A stretch of DNA of 64,000 nt from Hydrocarboniphaga sp. (lineage in GTDB: Bacteria > Pseudomonadota > Gammaproteobacteria > Nevskiales > Nevskiaceae): contig NZ_JAQGNT010000098.1 in NCBI RefSeq assembly GCF_028291725.1, forward strand, positions 1 to 64,000. Direction: 5' to 3'. A program made the translations under genes and the position numbers. The notes below the pieces were generated by a model, which did no database searches, was not told the origin of the DNA, and was given only the letters and a program-made list of their open reading frames with translations. Positions 1 through 9,961 of this stretch are shown piece by piece (positions within the stretch are counted from its first letter, which is position 1; every line of letters starts with the position of its first letter).

Positions 1-61
1 CGCTCACCCCAACCTACGAATGCCCTGGTAGGTTGGGGTGAGCGCAGCGAACCCCAACATC
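1..61. repeat. Family B palindromic repeat (CCCCAACCTAC...GTAGGTTGGGG), cut by left window edge
   Basis: cgctcaccccaacctac / gtaggttggggtgagcg perfect inverted arms; same motif recurs at 52735, 53501, 55762, 58442. Confidence 0.9.
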
Positions 62-71
62 CCGCGCACAC

Positions 72-103
72 AAAAAAGCCCCCGGAAAATCCGGGGGCTC
101 AGT
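72..103 (-). terminator. Rho-independent terminator for the 117..1055 gene
   Basis: Minus strand reads gagcccccggattttccgggggcttttttgtg: GC hairpin followed by a T run, just downstream of the stop. Confidence 0.8.
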
Positions 104-116
104 CAAGCAGCAGGCC

Positions 117-1055
117 TTATCGGCTGCCGATCTGCTTCTGCAGCGCACCCAGATCGTGGATCGCCGCGTCCAGCGAGTAGCGCTGGATCGCCGCGCGTGC
201 GCTATGGCTGGCGAGCCGGTTGGCGGTCTGATAGATCGACAGCGTGCGCAGCACGTCCATCAGCGCCGGGCCCCAGGGGTCGATCGGCACCGGCGTGCCA
301 CCGCCGATCGGAATGCCGAAGCCGCCGCCGTCGAAAGTGACGCCGCCGAACAGCACCCAGCCTTCACGCGGTAGCCGTGACGGATCGATGCGCGGTGGTG
401 CGGTATGCGGATTGCGGTACGACGCGATGACGATACCGTCCGCAGCGGCCGCCTCGTTGAAGCTGCGGCTGCCGCCGAGTTCGACGCCGGGTTCCAGTGA
501 CACGAACTCGACGAACTGCTGCGAGGAATCGCCGGGCAGGGTCGCGACCATGGTGCCGGTGGTCGCACCGGCCTTGGTGAAGATCAGATCGTTGTCGATG
601 CCCTGCGGCCCGGCGCCGTGTGCCGATGCCGGGTTCACGCTCTCCAGCGGTGACAGCCACTGGCTGCCGGTGTAGATGTCGACGAAATCATCGGCGTCGA
701 TCGAGAACGTATCCGCCTCGACCGCCGGCGTGTCTTCACCGCCGATGCCGCCGGGCGGCGCATACCAGGCGGTGATCGTCATGTCGGTGCTGCCGATCGG
801 CTCCATCAGCGCGCTCGGCGGCGCGGTGTGATTCGGGTTGGCCGAGCCGACCACGTTCCAGTACATCAGCTTGCATAGCACCGTCGCTTCGCCTTCGCCG
901 TAAGGCAGCTGCGAAAAAAATCCCGGCGTGGCGATGCCGGACTGCTGGTTGGTCGTCGGCAGAATCAGATCGACATAGGAAGCACCGCCGTTCTGCCGGC
1001 GGTGATGGCCGCCCAGGAACAGGCGATACGAAGTAACTACATTGACGTTGGGCAT
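117..1055 (-). CDS. Hypothetical protein, 312 aa
   Basis: Long ORF with terminator immediately downstream; no family recognised. Confidence 0.7.
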   Translation of the reverse strand: MPNVNVVTSYRLFLGGHHRRQNGGASYVDLILPTTNQQSGIATPGFFSQLPYGEGEATVLCKLMYWNVVGSANPNHTAPPSALMEPIGSTDMTITAWYAPPGGIGGEDTPAVEADTFSIDADDFVDIYTGSQWLSPLESVNPASAHGAGPQGIDNDLIFTKAGATTGTMVATLPGDSSQQFVEFVSLEPGVELGGSRSFNEAAAADGIVIASYRNPHTAPPRIDPSRLPREGWVLFGGVTFDGGGFGIPIGGGTPVPIDPWGPALMDVLRTLSIYQTANRLASHSARAAIQRYSLDAAIHDLGALQKQIGSR

Positions 1056-1253
1056 GATGCTCTCCTCCGAAATCGGGACCGTGAATCGTTACGCCGGATG
1101 CGTAACGCGGCGCCAACTTAGGCTCGAAAAGCCGTCACGCCTGTGAGCTGCCGCACGTTTACCCCCGGCCTATGGCGTAGGGCATATCGCGTTCGCGGGA
1201 GGGGAGTATCCCGACCTGCAGTGCGGTTTATCCGGGCGACACTCAGCGCTTCC

Positions 1254-1460
1254 TCAGCAGACACCGAGTTCGCGGCGCAGCAGTTCGAGCACCCGCTCCA
1301 GCGCTTCGGTCTCGGCCAGCGCCGCGAGTTCGATCGCATCCACGGGAGTGTCGGCTAGCAGTCTCGAACGGCGCATCGCTGCATCGGCGGTGGCCTGGTT
1401 GCCAAGCCGCGGACGCGCCGCCGAACCGAGCCCGTGTGCGGAATCGCCGGCGCCCGGCAT
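1254..1460 (-). CDS. Small hypothetical protein (about 68 aa)
   Basis: Internal start MPGAGDSAHG...ELLRRELGVC in ORF 1254..1847, directly downstream of the next gene. Confidence 0.35.
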   Translation of the reverse strand: MPGAGDSAHGLGSAARPRLGNQATADAAMRRSRLLADTPVDAIELAALAETEALERVLELLRRELGVC

Positions 1461-1465
1461 CGCGT

Positions 1466-1735
1466 TCACCGCGGGTCCGGCGGAGTGCCGCCCGGCATCT
1501 TGGTCGGACGCGCGGCGAGCTGCTCGCCAAATTTCTCGCAGCTCGCTTCCATCGTATGGCTGCCCATCGTTACGCTCACCTTGTCGCCGACGCTTTTGCC
1601 GGTGCAGGCGCTGAAGGCTTCCGGCGGCGGTCTGCGCTGAGTTTCGCCGCCCGGCGGCTCGGCCCGGGCTGCGAGGCTGGCCAGCGTCAGTGCGAACGCG
1701 GCGGCGGAGCGGTGATAGCGCTTCATAGAGTCCAT
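1466..1735 (-). CDS. Small secreted hypothetical protein
   Basis: Signal-peptide-like N-terminus MKRYHRSAAAFALTLASLAARA then a two-Cys domain. Confidence 0.5.
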   Translation of the reverse strand: MDSMKRYHRSAAAFALTLASLAARAEPPGGETQRRPPPEAFSACTGKSVGDKVSVTMGSHTMEASCEKFGEQLAARPTKMPGGTPPDPR

Positions 1736-1878
1736 CCGGTAATGCGCCGATTGGCGCGGTCCGGTCATTGGACTCCGCTATGCGGTAAACCGTTGGCACG
1801 ACTTCGAAACGATTTGAAACGACCTGTATGCCGGTCCGCTGAATCATGGGAATCGGTGAACGATATTTCGGCGGCCTT

Positions 1879-1958
1879 GTAGGTTGGCAATCCTTTGCCG
1901 ACGTGTACCCCCGGATGCGCCATCACCGCTTCACGTCGGCAAGGGATTGCCGACCTAC
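1879..1958. repeat. Family A palindromic repeat (GTAGGTCGGCAATCC...)
   Basis: gtaggttggcaatcctttgccgacgtg ... cacgtcggcaagggattgccgacctac inverted arms. Confidence 0.9.
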
Positions 1959-1959
1959 G

Positions 1960-3339
1960 TCAGGGCTCGCCGTCGATCGCCGCGAGGCCGTATTTTTTCA
2001 GCTTGTACCAGATCGATCTTTCGCTGATCCGCAGCAGCTGCGCGGCGCGTGTCTTGTTGCCCTGGGTCTGGCGCAGCGCCTCGCGGATCAGGCGCGTCTC
2101 CAGGCCTTCGACGCAGGCATCGAGGCCGATCTCGCCGAGCGTGATCTCGGCAGCGGCGCGCGGCGGTGCGGCTTCGGCCGCGTCCAGTGCGACGTGGCGC
2201 AGCTCGAGACTGCGGCCGCCGCCGAGAATCAGCGCGCGCTCGATCACGTTGCCGAGTTCGCGCACATTGCCGGGCCAGGAGTAGGACTGCAGGTGCTGCA
2301 GAGCCTCGGCCGACAGCGCCGGCACGCTGCGACCCGCGCCGAGATGCTGCTGCGCAAAATGGGTGATCAGCGCCGGCAGATCGTCGCGGCGTTCGCGCAG
2401 CGGCGGCAGCTCGAGCGCGAACACGTTGAGCCGGTAGTACAGATCTTCGCGCAGCCGGTTCTCGCGCACCGCGGTTTTCGGCGGACGGTTGGTCGCGGCG
2501 ATCACGCGCAGGTCGAGCGAGACGCTGCGGTTGCCGCCGAGCTTTTCGACCACGCCCTCCTGCAACACGCGCAGCAGTTTGGTCTGCAGCGCCAGCGGCA
2601 TTTCGGTGATCTCGTCGAGAAAGATCGTGCCCTTGTCGGCCAGCTCGAACTTGCCGACGCGCTCGCGTACGGCGCCGGTGAACGCACCTTTCTCGTGGCC
2701 GAACAACTCGCTCTCGAGCATCTCCGCCGGGATCGCGGCGCAGTTCAGCGCAACGAACAGCTGCTCGTGGCGGTCCGAGGCGCGGTGGATCGCGCGCGCC
2801 ACAACCTCCTTGCCGGTGCCGGTTTCACCGGTCAGCAGCACGGTGGCGCGTGTCGGCGCGACCTGGCTGATCTGCTCGCGCACGCGCTGCATCGCGGCAC
2901 TGCCGCCGACCAGTCCCTGCCAGTCGCGGTCGGTCTGTTCACGCAGGTACTGGTTCTGCTGCAGCATGCCGCGCACGTTCAGCACACGCTGGATCGCCAG
3001 GTCCAGCGCGTCCACGTCGAAGGGCCGCAACAGATAGTCGCAGGCGCCCAGGCGCATCGCCTCCACCGCGCTTTCGATGCTGCCCTGCGCGGTGATCATG
3101 ATCAGCGGCACGTCGATGCCGTGATCGCGCAGCTGGTGCAGCAGCTCGATGCCGTTGATCAGCGGCATGCGCAGATCGCTGATCACCAGATCGAAGCCGC
3201 CTTCGCGCAGCTTGTCGAAAGCCTCCTGGCCGTTGGCGGCACTCTCGGTGCGATAGCCATGCCGGGTCAGCATGATCTCGAGCACGCGGCGCATGTTGGC
3301 CTCGTCGTCGACTACCAGAACTCGCAATGCGCTCGTCAT
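1960..3339 (-). CDS. Sigma-54-dependent NtrC-family response regulator
   Basis: Receiver VLVVDDE, AAA+ GETGTGKE, GAFTGA motif, C-terminal Fis-type HTH. Confidence 0.95.
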   Translation of the reverse strand: MTSALRVLVVDDEANMRRVLEIMLTRHGYRTESAANGQEAFDKLREGGFDLVISDLRMPLINGIELLHQLRDHGIDVPLIMITAQGSIESAVEAMRLGACDYLLRPFDVDALDLAIQRVLNVRGMLQQNQYLREQTDRDWQGLVGGSAAMQRVREQISQVAPTRATVLLTGETGTGKEVVARAIHRASDRHEQLFVALNCAAIPAEMLESELFGHEKGAFTGAVRERVGKFELADKGTIFLDEITEMPLALQTKLLRVLQEGVVEKLGGNRSVSLDLRVIAATNRPPKTAVRENRLREDLYYRLNVFALELPPLRERRDDLPALITHFAQQHLGAGRSVPALSAEALQHLQSYSWPGNVRELGNVIERALILGGGRSLELRHVALDAAEAAPPRAAAEITLGEIGLDACVEGLETRLIREALRQTQGNKTRAAQLLRISERSIWYKLKKYGLAAIDGEP

Positions 3340-5087
3340 GAATCCTCGCTGTGGTTGCGCGGCAGCCAGAACCGGAACAGCGCGCCGCCGAGCTTGCTCT
3401 GATCGGCGACGATATCTCCGCCATGTTGCCGCAGAATCTGCCGGACCACAGCCAGCCCCAGGCCGATGCCGCCTTCGCGCTTGAATACGAAGGGCTCGAA
3501 GATCCGGATGCGGTCCTCCGCCGGGATGCCCGGCCCGTCGTCGTCGACTTCGACGACCAGGCGCTGTGCCTCGTCGCGGCTGCGGACCTGCACATGGCCG
3601 CCGCGGGGCAGGATCTGCAGCGCGTTCATGATCAGGTTCAACAGCACCTGCGAGATCTGCTCGGAATCGCAGTCCAGCATCGTGTCGCGGGCATCGGCCT
3701 GGAACTCGATGCCGATGCCGCGGGCGCGCGCCTGTGCTCCGAGCAGCGTGATGGCGTGGGTGATGATGTCGTGGATATCGTCGGGCCGGCGTTGCGGCGG
3801 CCGCGTTCGGGCGCTGTCGAGCATCGAGCCGACCAGGCGGTTGAGCCGCGCGGTCTCGCTTTCGATAATGCCGACCAGTTCGCTGCCTTCAGAGCTCAGC
3901 GCCGGCTCCAGCTTCAGCATCTGCGCCGACGAGCGCAGGATGCCGAGCGGCGTGCGCACCTCGTGCGCCATCAGTGCGGTGATCTCGCCGAGCGCGGCGA
4001 GCTTGGATGCCTGCGTCAAGGTCGCCTGCGAGCGCTGCAGTTCTTCCACCAGCCGCACGAAGCTGCGGTTGAGTTCGCCGATCTCACCGGGCCCCTGCGG
4101 CGGTGCCGGCGGCGGCGGGCCGGGCTGCAGGTAGTGCCGCGTGAACTGGGTCAGCGCGGTGACCGGCCGCGCGATCACGCCGGCAACCCAGGACGAGACC
4201 AGGATCGTGATCAGTACCGTCGCCGCCAGCAGGCCGGCGAAAGTCCAGGCCATCTGCTGCACCGGTGCCAGCGCCGAGTCGCGCGACTGCAGCAGCAGCG
4301 AGGTCCAGCCGAAACCGTTGAAGCTGCCGATGCCGTCCGAGCGTGTGGAGGCGACCAGCACCGGCACCGCCATCCACGGTGCGCCGTCGCGGTTCTGGAT
4401 CGTGCCGGGCGTCGCCGGCAGCCAGCCGGTGGCGGCGGTGCCGGGCACGGCGCCGCGCTGGCGCAGGCCGGACGAGGCGATCACGATGCGGCCCTGGGTG
4501 TCGAGCACCAGCGCCTGGCGTGTCGCGTCGGCGACCGCGTCCAGCGAGCTTTCCAGCTGCGCCCAATCGAGTTCGAGCACGAGTTGCCCCAGCGTGCCCT
4601 CGGTGAATTGTGACTGCAGCCGGGTTCGGATCGCGAGACGGCCGCCGGCAACCGGGTCGATCTGCACCGCGCCGCCGGGCAGCTTCGTCACAAACCAGGG
4701 CGTGATTGCGGCGTAGTGCCGGCCGATGCGCTGCGGCTCGCTGCTGGCGACGATGCGTCCCTGTGGATCGACCGCGAGCAGCGCCAGGTAGACGCCGCCA
4801 TAGCGCCGCTTCATCTCCGCCAGGAAGTTCGACAGGCGCTTGTCGACGTCGTCGAGCCGCAGATCCTGCATCACCTCCAGATGGCTCCAGGTGGTCGCAT
4901 TGAGCAGACGCTCGTAGAGCTGCCGGTCCAGGTCGTCAGACAGCGCGCCGGCGGAGCGATGCGCGTTCTGCTCGATCTCGCCGAGCATCGCGTTGCGGGT
5001 CTGGCCGAAGGCGAGCAGGGTCAGGCCGATCGCCGGCAACAGGCTCACGAGCAGGAAGGCGGCCAGCAGCAGGCGTCGTATGCTCAC
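3336..5087 (-). CDS. Sensor histidine kinase with periplasmic sensor region
   Basis: MAHEVRTPLG H-box, NLIMNALQ N-box, DDGPGI; overlaps RR start. Confidence 0.93.
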   Translation of the reverse strand: MSIRRLLLAAFLLVSLLPAIGLTLLAFGQTRNAMLGEIEQNAHRSAGALSDDLDRQLYERLLNATTWSHLEVMQDLRLDDVDKRLSNFLAEMKRRYGGVYLALLAVDPQGRIVASSEPQRIGRHYAAITPWFVTKLPGGAVQIDPVAGGRLAIRTRLQSQFTEGTLGQLVLELDWAQLESSLDAVADATRQALVLDTQGRIVIASSGLRQRGAVPGTAATGWLPATPGTIQNRDGAPWMAVPVLVASTRSDGIGSFNGFGWTSLLLQSRDSALAPVQQMAWTFAGLLAATVLITILVSSWVAGVIARPVTALTQFTRHYLQPGPPPPAPPQGPGEIGELNRSFVRLVEELQRSQATLTQASKLAALGEITALMAHEVRTPLGILRSSAQMLKLEPALSSEGSELVGIIESETARLNRLVGSMLDSARTRPPQRRPDDIHDIITHAITLLGAQARARGIGIEFQADARDTMLDCDSEQISQVLLNLIMNALQILPRGGHVQVRSRDEAQRLVVEVDDDGPGIPAEDRIRIFEPFVFKREGGIGLGLAVVRQILRQHGGDIVADQSKLGGALFRFWLPRNHSEDS

Positions 5088-5221
5088 GCGCTGCGGGCGC
5101 CAATTAATCTACTTGATCTACGATCCGCCACGCCTGCGGCTATCAGCCGGCGATGGCCGGACGCAGCGCTGAACAGGGGAAGGATCAAAACCATGGGGAT
5201 AACGAAGGCCGTGCGTCAATC

Positions 5222-6304
5222 ATGATAGCCCTGCGTCTCAAGGCCCGGCGGCTCGCGCATGTCGCCCTGCTGTTGCTCGCGGTGGCGCCGTTCGCAGCGC
5301 TGCATGCCGAGGATGTGGCGAGCACTCACGACGTCGACTTCGACCCGATGGCGCAGCGCTACCAGCTCGGCCAGGGCTTGCGTCTCGGCGATTCGGGCTT
5401 CGCGCTCGGCGGCTATGCCACCGCCAGCGCTGCCGAGCCCGCCGAGCCCGATTCGAACCTGCTGCTGCAGTCGCTGAGCGGCTTCCTGTGGTGGGACAAC
5501 GGCGGCCGCTGGCACGCCTTCTCCGAGCTGGAGGCCGAGAATCTGTTCGCCGCCGACGAGGACACGCTCACCACCCGCCGCGCCGAACTGGAGCTCGAAC
5601 GGCTTTACGTCGATTACACCGCCACCGACCTGTTCAAGTTCCGCGTCGGCAAGTTCCTGACGCCGGTCGGCCGCTGGAACCTGATCCACGCCTCGCCGCT
5701 GGTCTGGACCACGTCGCGGCCGCTGATCACCGAGAAGACCTTCCCGACCAATGCCACCGGTGCGATGGTCTACGGCAGCTTGCCGTGGACTGAGGACGGC
5801 GTGGAGTACTCGCTGTACTACTCGCCGGGCGAGGAACTGGCGCGCGATCCGGATATCGACACCTTCCGCGAAGCCCTGGGTGCGCACCTGTCGTTCGCGC
5901 CGTTGCCGCACCTTCACGCTGGCCTCTCCTACGCCAATTTCGAGCAGCGCAACACGCCCGACGAGCATCGCAACCTGTACGGCATCGACGCGGTCTGGGC
6001 CTGGCACCGTTTTGAGCTCAGCGGCGAATTCCATTACCGGGTCAATAACGGAAACGAATCCGACAGCAACGAGCGCGGCCTGTACCTGCAGGCGGTGGCG
6101 CCGCTGAGCGAGCGGCTCTACGCGGTTGCGCGCTACGAAACCTTCCGCCGCTCCGACGCCGAGCGCGACATCAACATCTATCTCGGCGGCCTGAACTACA
6201 AGCTGCGGCCGGCGCTGGTGTTCAAGGCCGAATACAGCCGCGCGACTGACAACGATCTGAACGTGCGTGATGGGTTGCTGGGTTCGATTGCGGTGCTGTT
6301 CTGA
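5222..6304 (+). CDS. Outer-membrane porin-like protein
   Basis: Signal peptide, aromatic beta-barrel-like C-terminal region ending SIAVLF. Confidence 0.75.
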   Translation: MIALRLKARRLAHVALLLLAVAPFAALHAEDVASTHDVDFDPMAQRYQLGQGLRLGDSGFALGGYATASAAEPAEPDSNLLLQSLSGFLWWDNGGRWHAFSELEAENLFAADEDTLTTRRAELELERLYVDYTATDLFKFRVGKFLTPVGRWNLIHASPLVWTTSRPLITEKTFPTNATGAMVYGSLPWTEDGVEYSLYYSPGEELARDPDIDTFREALGAHLSFAPLPHLHAGLSYANFEQRNTPDEHRNLYGIDAVWAWHRFELSGEFHYRVNNGNESDSNERGLYLQAVAPLSERLYAVARYETFRRSDAERDINIYLGGLNYKLRPALVFKAEYSRATDNDLNVRDGLLGSIAVLF

Positions 6305-6783
6305 TGCGCTTTCGGACGCTGGTGTTCGCACTGGCTCTGGGCGCGGGCTTCTGGTCGCTGACCGGACGGGCAGAAGAGCCCCTGCTGGCCGTGATCGTCG
6401 CCGCCGCGCGTGCCGACCAGCCCAGCGACGACGAGATCGCGCAGATCTTCAAGCGCAAGAAGCTGTTCTGGGACGACGGCAGCCGGATTCAGCCGGTCAA
6501 CCTGCCGGCGGACCATCCGCTGCGGCGGCGCCTGATGCGCGATGTGCTGCACCAGTCGGCCGATGCGCAGCAGGAATACTGGAACGAGCAGTACTTCCAC
6601 GGCGTGCTGCCGCCGCATGTGCTGGCCTCCGAAGAGGCGATGCTGCGCTTCGTCGCCGGCACCGGCACCGCGATCGGCTACCTGCCGGCCTGCCCGATCG
6701 ATCCGCGCGTCCGCGCGGTGCTGTGGGTGAGCGCCGACGGGCGCGTGATGAGGCCTGAAGGCGCGCCGGCCTGTGGCGGCTGA
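6304..6783 (+). CDS. PstS-like periplasmic substrate-binding domain protein
   Basis: Signal peptide, DEIAQIFKRKKLFWDDGSRIQPVNLP and GTAIGYLP motifs; TGATG overlap with upstream gene. Confidence 0.75.
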   Translation: MRFRTLVFALALGAGFWSLTGRAEEPLLAVIVAAARADQPSDDEIAQIFKRKKLFWDDGSRIQPVNLPADHPLRRRLMRDVLHQSADAQQEYWNEQYFHGVLPPHVLASEEAMLRFVAGTGTAIGYLPACPIDPRVRAVLWVSADGRVMRPEGAPACGG

Positions 6784-6807
6784 GATCGCGGCGGCTCTGC
6801 TGATGAT

Positions 6808-6886
6808 GTAGGTCGGCAATCCTTTGCCGACATGAGGCAGCGATTACCGATCGGGTTTGCACGTCGGCAAGGGATTGCCGACCTAC
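6808..6886. repeat. Family A palindromic repeat
   Basis: gtaggtcggcaatcctttgccgacatg ... cacgtcggcaagggattgccgacctac. Confidence 0.9.
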
Positions 6887-7092
6887 GGCGATGCGGCAAC
6901 CCCGCAAAAATTGTCGGCAATGCTTGCGCGATGCGCCTCCTTGCGGGGATTTCCTGGCCGCCGAAAATCTCTGGTTTCAGGGGATAAACTAAAACCAATC
7001 AATTGCTTGCAATCGCTTGAGGCGACTGGCACCGGCGTTGCTCCCCTGCAGGCATGACTCCGCCTTCCGCAGGGTCCGTTTCGGGGCCGCCC

Positions 7093-7764
7093 ATGCTCAG
7101 TGCCAGTCGCCGCCTTACTCCTGCCTGCCCGGATCTTTGCCTGCAGGAGGCCGACGAACGCCGCCGGCCGGAGCTGCAGGGTTTCATCGCCGAGCGCTTT
7201 GCCGAGGTCTACGGCGCCGAGCTGTACAACTTCATGCCGCGGCTGTTCGGACTGCAGAACGAGGACGACGGTGAACTGCTGGCGGCCTTCGGCATGCGCC
7301 CCGCCGAAGTCGATGGCCAGCGCGAGTTGCTGTTCCTCGAGCATTACCTCGACCAGCCGGTCGAATCGCTGGTGGCGCAGGCCGCGGGCCGGCCGGTGCT
7401 GCGCCACCAGATCGTCGAGGTCGGCAACCTCGCCGGTGCCTCGCCGGGTGCGCTGCGCCAGCTGATTCCGCTGGTCTGCGAGCGTCTGCACCAGGAAGGT
7501 TTTCACTGGGTGGTGTTCACCGGTCCGGCGCGGTTGTGCAACAGCTTTTCGCGTCTGGGCCTGCCGCTGCAGGTCGTCGCGCCCGCTCCGGTGGAGAAGC
7601 TCAGCTTTGAGGAGCGCCGGCACTGGGGTCGTTACTACGATCAGCAGCCTTCGGTGATGGCCGGCGATGTCGCCGGCGCGACCCGGATGCTGCGCGAGCT
7701 CGGCCGCACGCCCGGCCTGCTGCAGCGGCGCCTCGCGCCGCTGTCCGACGTGGGCGCCCCGTGA
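7093..7764 (+). CDS. Thermostable hemolysin (delta-VPH) family protein
   Basis: RPELQGFIAERFAEVYGAELYNFMPRLFGL...HYLDQPVE...VEVGNLA family signature. Confidence 0.8.
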   Translation: MLSASRRLTPACPDLCLQEADERRRPELQGFIAERFAEVYGAELYNFMPRLFGLQNEDDGELLAAFGMRPAEVDGQRELLFLEHYLDQPVESLVAQAAGRPVLRHQIVEVGNLAGASPGALRQLIPLVCERLHQEGFHWVVFTGPARLCNSFSRLGLPLQVVAPAPVEKLSFEERRHWGRYYDQQPSVMAGDVAGATRMLRELGRTPGLLQRRLAPLSDVGAP

Positions 7765-9302
7765 ATTCTGTGACGGCGATTCGCGGCGAGCTGCTGGCTG
7801 CGGTGCGCGCACACGCGCTGCGCCGGCCGGCCGCGATCGCGCTCGAAGGTCCGCAATCGGCGCTCAGCTACCGCGAGCTGGAGCGCGCGATCGGTGATCT
7901 GGGCGCGGAGCTGCGGCGTCATGGCAGCCGTCGTGTGGCGCTGCTCGCCGACAACGGCATGGCCTGGGCGCTCGCTGAACTGGCCTGCCTCGACGCTGGC
8001 CTGCTGTGCGTGCCGCTGCCGTCATTCTTTTCACCTGGGCAAATCGTGCATGCGCTGCGCAGCGCGGGTATCGACACCCTGCTGGTCGATCCGCGGCTGT
8101 CGCTGCCGTCGCCGCTGTTCGATGCCCCGTCGGTGCCGCTCGACGCGCTGCCGGTGCTCGCCGGTGTGCTGCACCGGGTTCGCCTGCCGACGCCGCCGGC
8201 GATCACGGGCCTGCATGCCGGCACCTGCAAGATCACATTCACCTCGGGCACCACCGGCGAGCCCAAGGGCGTGTGCCTGGGGATCGAGGAGCAGCAAAGC
8301 GTCGCCGCCGCGCTGCTGGGCGCCAGCGGCGCCGATGAGGATGCGCGCCACCTGTGCGTGCTGCCGCTATCGACGCTGCTGGAGAACATCGGCGGCCTGT
8401 ACGCACCGCTGCTGGCCGGCGCCACCACTTGCGTGTGGCCGCTGGCCGACGTCGGGCTGTCGGGCGCCTCGGCTCTGAACGTGCACAAGCTGCTGGAGGC
8501 GATCATCACCGCACGCGCCAGCAGCGTGATCCTGGTGCCGCAGATGCTGCTGGCCCTGGTGTCGGCGATCGAGGCCGGAGCGCCGCGGCCGGTATCGCTG
8601 CGCTTCATCGCGGTTGGCGGCGCGTCGGTGTCGCCGGCGCTGCTGCAGCGCGCGATTGCGCTCGGGCTGCCGGTGTTCGAAGGCTATGGCTTGTCCGAAT
8701 GCGCGTCGGTGGTTGCGTTGAACCGCGCCGATGCGCAGCGCCCGGACACGGTCGGCAAGCCGCTGCCGCATGTGCAGATCAGCATCGCCGGCGATGGTGA
8801 GATCCTGGTCACCGGCAGCAGCTTCCGCGGCTACGTCGGCGAAGCGCCGCGTGATCGCGGGCAGGCGGTCGCGACCGGCGACATCGGCTATCTCGACAGC
8901 GACGGATTCCTGCATATCACCGGGCGCAAGAAGAACATCTTCGTCACCTCGTTCGGCCGCAACGTGTCGCCCGACTGGGTCGAGCGCGAGCTGTGCCTGC
9001 ATCCGGCGATCGCACAGGCGGCGGTGTTCGGCGAAGCCGCGCCGTTCAATGTCGCGGTGATCGTCGCGCGCGCGCCGGGCATCGATGCCGCGATCGCCGC
9101 GGTCAATCGCGAACTGCCGGATTACGCGCGTATCCGCAAATGGATCGCGGCGAGCGCGCCGTTCACGCCGGCCAACGATCAGGGCACCGCCAACAGCCGG
9201 CTGCGCCGCGCGCAGATCCGCGCTGCCTACGCATCGCAGATCGAGTCGCTGTACCAAGACCCACCCCGTTCCATCCAAGGCAGCGAGGCTGCACCGGCAT
9301 GA
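7761..9302 (+). CDS. AMP-dependent acyl-CoA synthetase/ligase
   Basis: ITFTSGTTGEPKGV, GYGLSE, TGDIGYLD, GRKKNIFVTSFGRNVSP motifs. Confidence 0.92.
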   Translation: MNSVTAIRGELLAAVRAHALRRPAAIALEGPQSALSYRELERAIGDLGAELRRHGSRRVALLADNGMAWALAELACLDAGLLCVPLPSFFSPGQIVHALRSAGIDTLLVDPRLSLPSPLFDAPSVPLDALPVLAGVLHRVRLPTPPAITGLHAGTCKITFTSGTTGEPKGVCLGIEEQQSVAAALLGASGADEDARHLCVLPLSTLLENIGGLYAPLLAGATTCVWPLADVGLSGASALNVHKLLEAIITARASSVILVPQMLLALVSAIEAGAPRPVSLRFIAVGGASVSPALLQRAIALGLPVFEGYGLSECASVVALNRADAQRPDTVGKPLPHVQISIAGDGEILVTGSSFRGYVGEAPRDRGQAVATGDIGYLDSDGFLHITGRKKNIFVTSFGRNVSPDWVERELCLHPAIAQAAVFGEAAPFNVAVIVARAPGIDAAIAAVNRELPDYARIRKWIAASAPFTPANDQGTANSRLRRAQIRAAYASQIESLYQDPPRSIQGSEAAPA

Positions 9303-9961
9303 GCTTTTACCAAAGGCTGCAAATCGAGACTCAACACGAACGCGCGCAGCTGCTGGCGCAGCCGCTGTTCGCCGACGCGCTCGCCGGGCGTGTGACGGTG
9401 CCGCTGTACATCGCGTTTCTGAGTCAGGCGTTTCATCACGTCAAGCACACCGTGCCTTTGATGATGGCCTGCGGCGCCCGGCTCGGTGACGACCGCGAAT
9501 GGCTGCGCGCCAAGATCGCGGCGTACATCGAAGAGGAATACGGCCACCACGAGTGGGTGCTCGACGACATCGCGGCCAGCGGCGGCGATGCCGACACGGT
9601 GCGTCGCGGCGCGCCCTCGTTCGAAACCGAGATGATGGTGGCCTATGCCTACGACCTGATCGCGCGCGGCAATCCGGCGGGCTTCTTCGGCATGGTGCAC
9701 GTGCTCGAAGGCACCAGCACCGCGCTCGCAACGCAGGCCGCGCAGCGGATCGCGAGCGCGCTGAAGTTGCCGGGAAAAGCCTTCCGTTATCTGAGCAGTC
9801 ACGGCTCGCTGGATCTGGAGCATGTCGACTTCTTCCGCGGCCTGGTCGAGCGGATGACAGCGGCGGATCAGCAAGCGGTGGTGTGCGGTGCCAAACGTTT
9901 CTACCGGCTCTACGGCGACATTTTCGCGAACCTGCACCGGGAGCACACCGCATGCAATTGA
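9299..9961 (+). CDS. Iron-containing redox enzyme, heme-oxygenase-like (TenA/UndA-like) fold
   Basis: EEEYGHHEWVLDD, HVLEGTS, SLDLEHVDFF metal-ligand-like motifs; ATGA overlap with ligase. Confidence 0.82.
   Translation: MSFYQRLQIETQHERAQLLAQPLFADALAGRVTVPLYIAFLSQAFHHVKHTVPLMMACGARLGDDREWLRAKIAAYIEEEYGHHEWVLDDIAASGGDADTVRRGAPSFETEMMVAYAYDLIARGNPAGFFGMVHVLEGTSTALATQAAQRIASALKLPGKAFRYLSSHGSLDLEHVDFFRGLVERMTAADQQAVVCGAKRFYRLYGDIFANLHREHTACN

Noticed and set aside
1795-1812. TGGCACGACTTCGAA as sigma-54 promoter
   Set aside because: No -12 GC element and wrong orientation relative to the neighbouring minus-strand genes.
1846-3402. Plus-strand 518-aa ORF opposite the NtrC regulator
   Set aside because: Antisense shadow ORF: Gln/Arg/Asp-rich, no family motifs, opposite a strongly supported gene.
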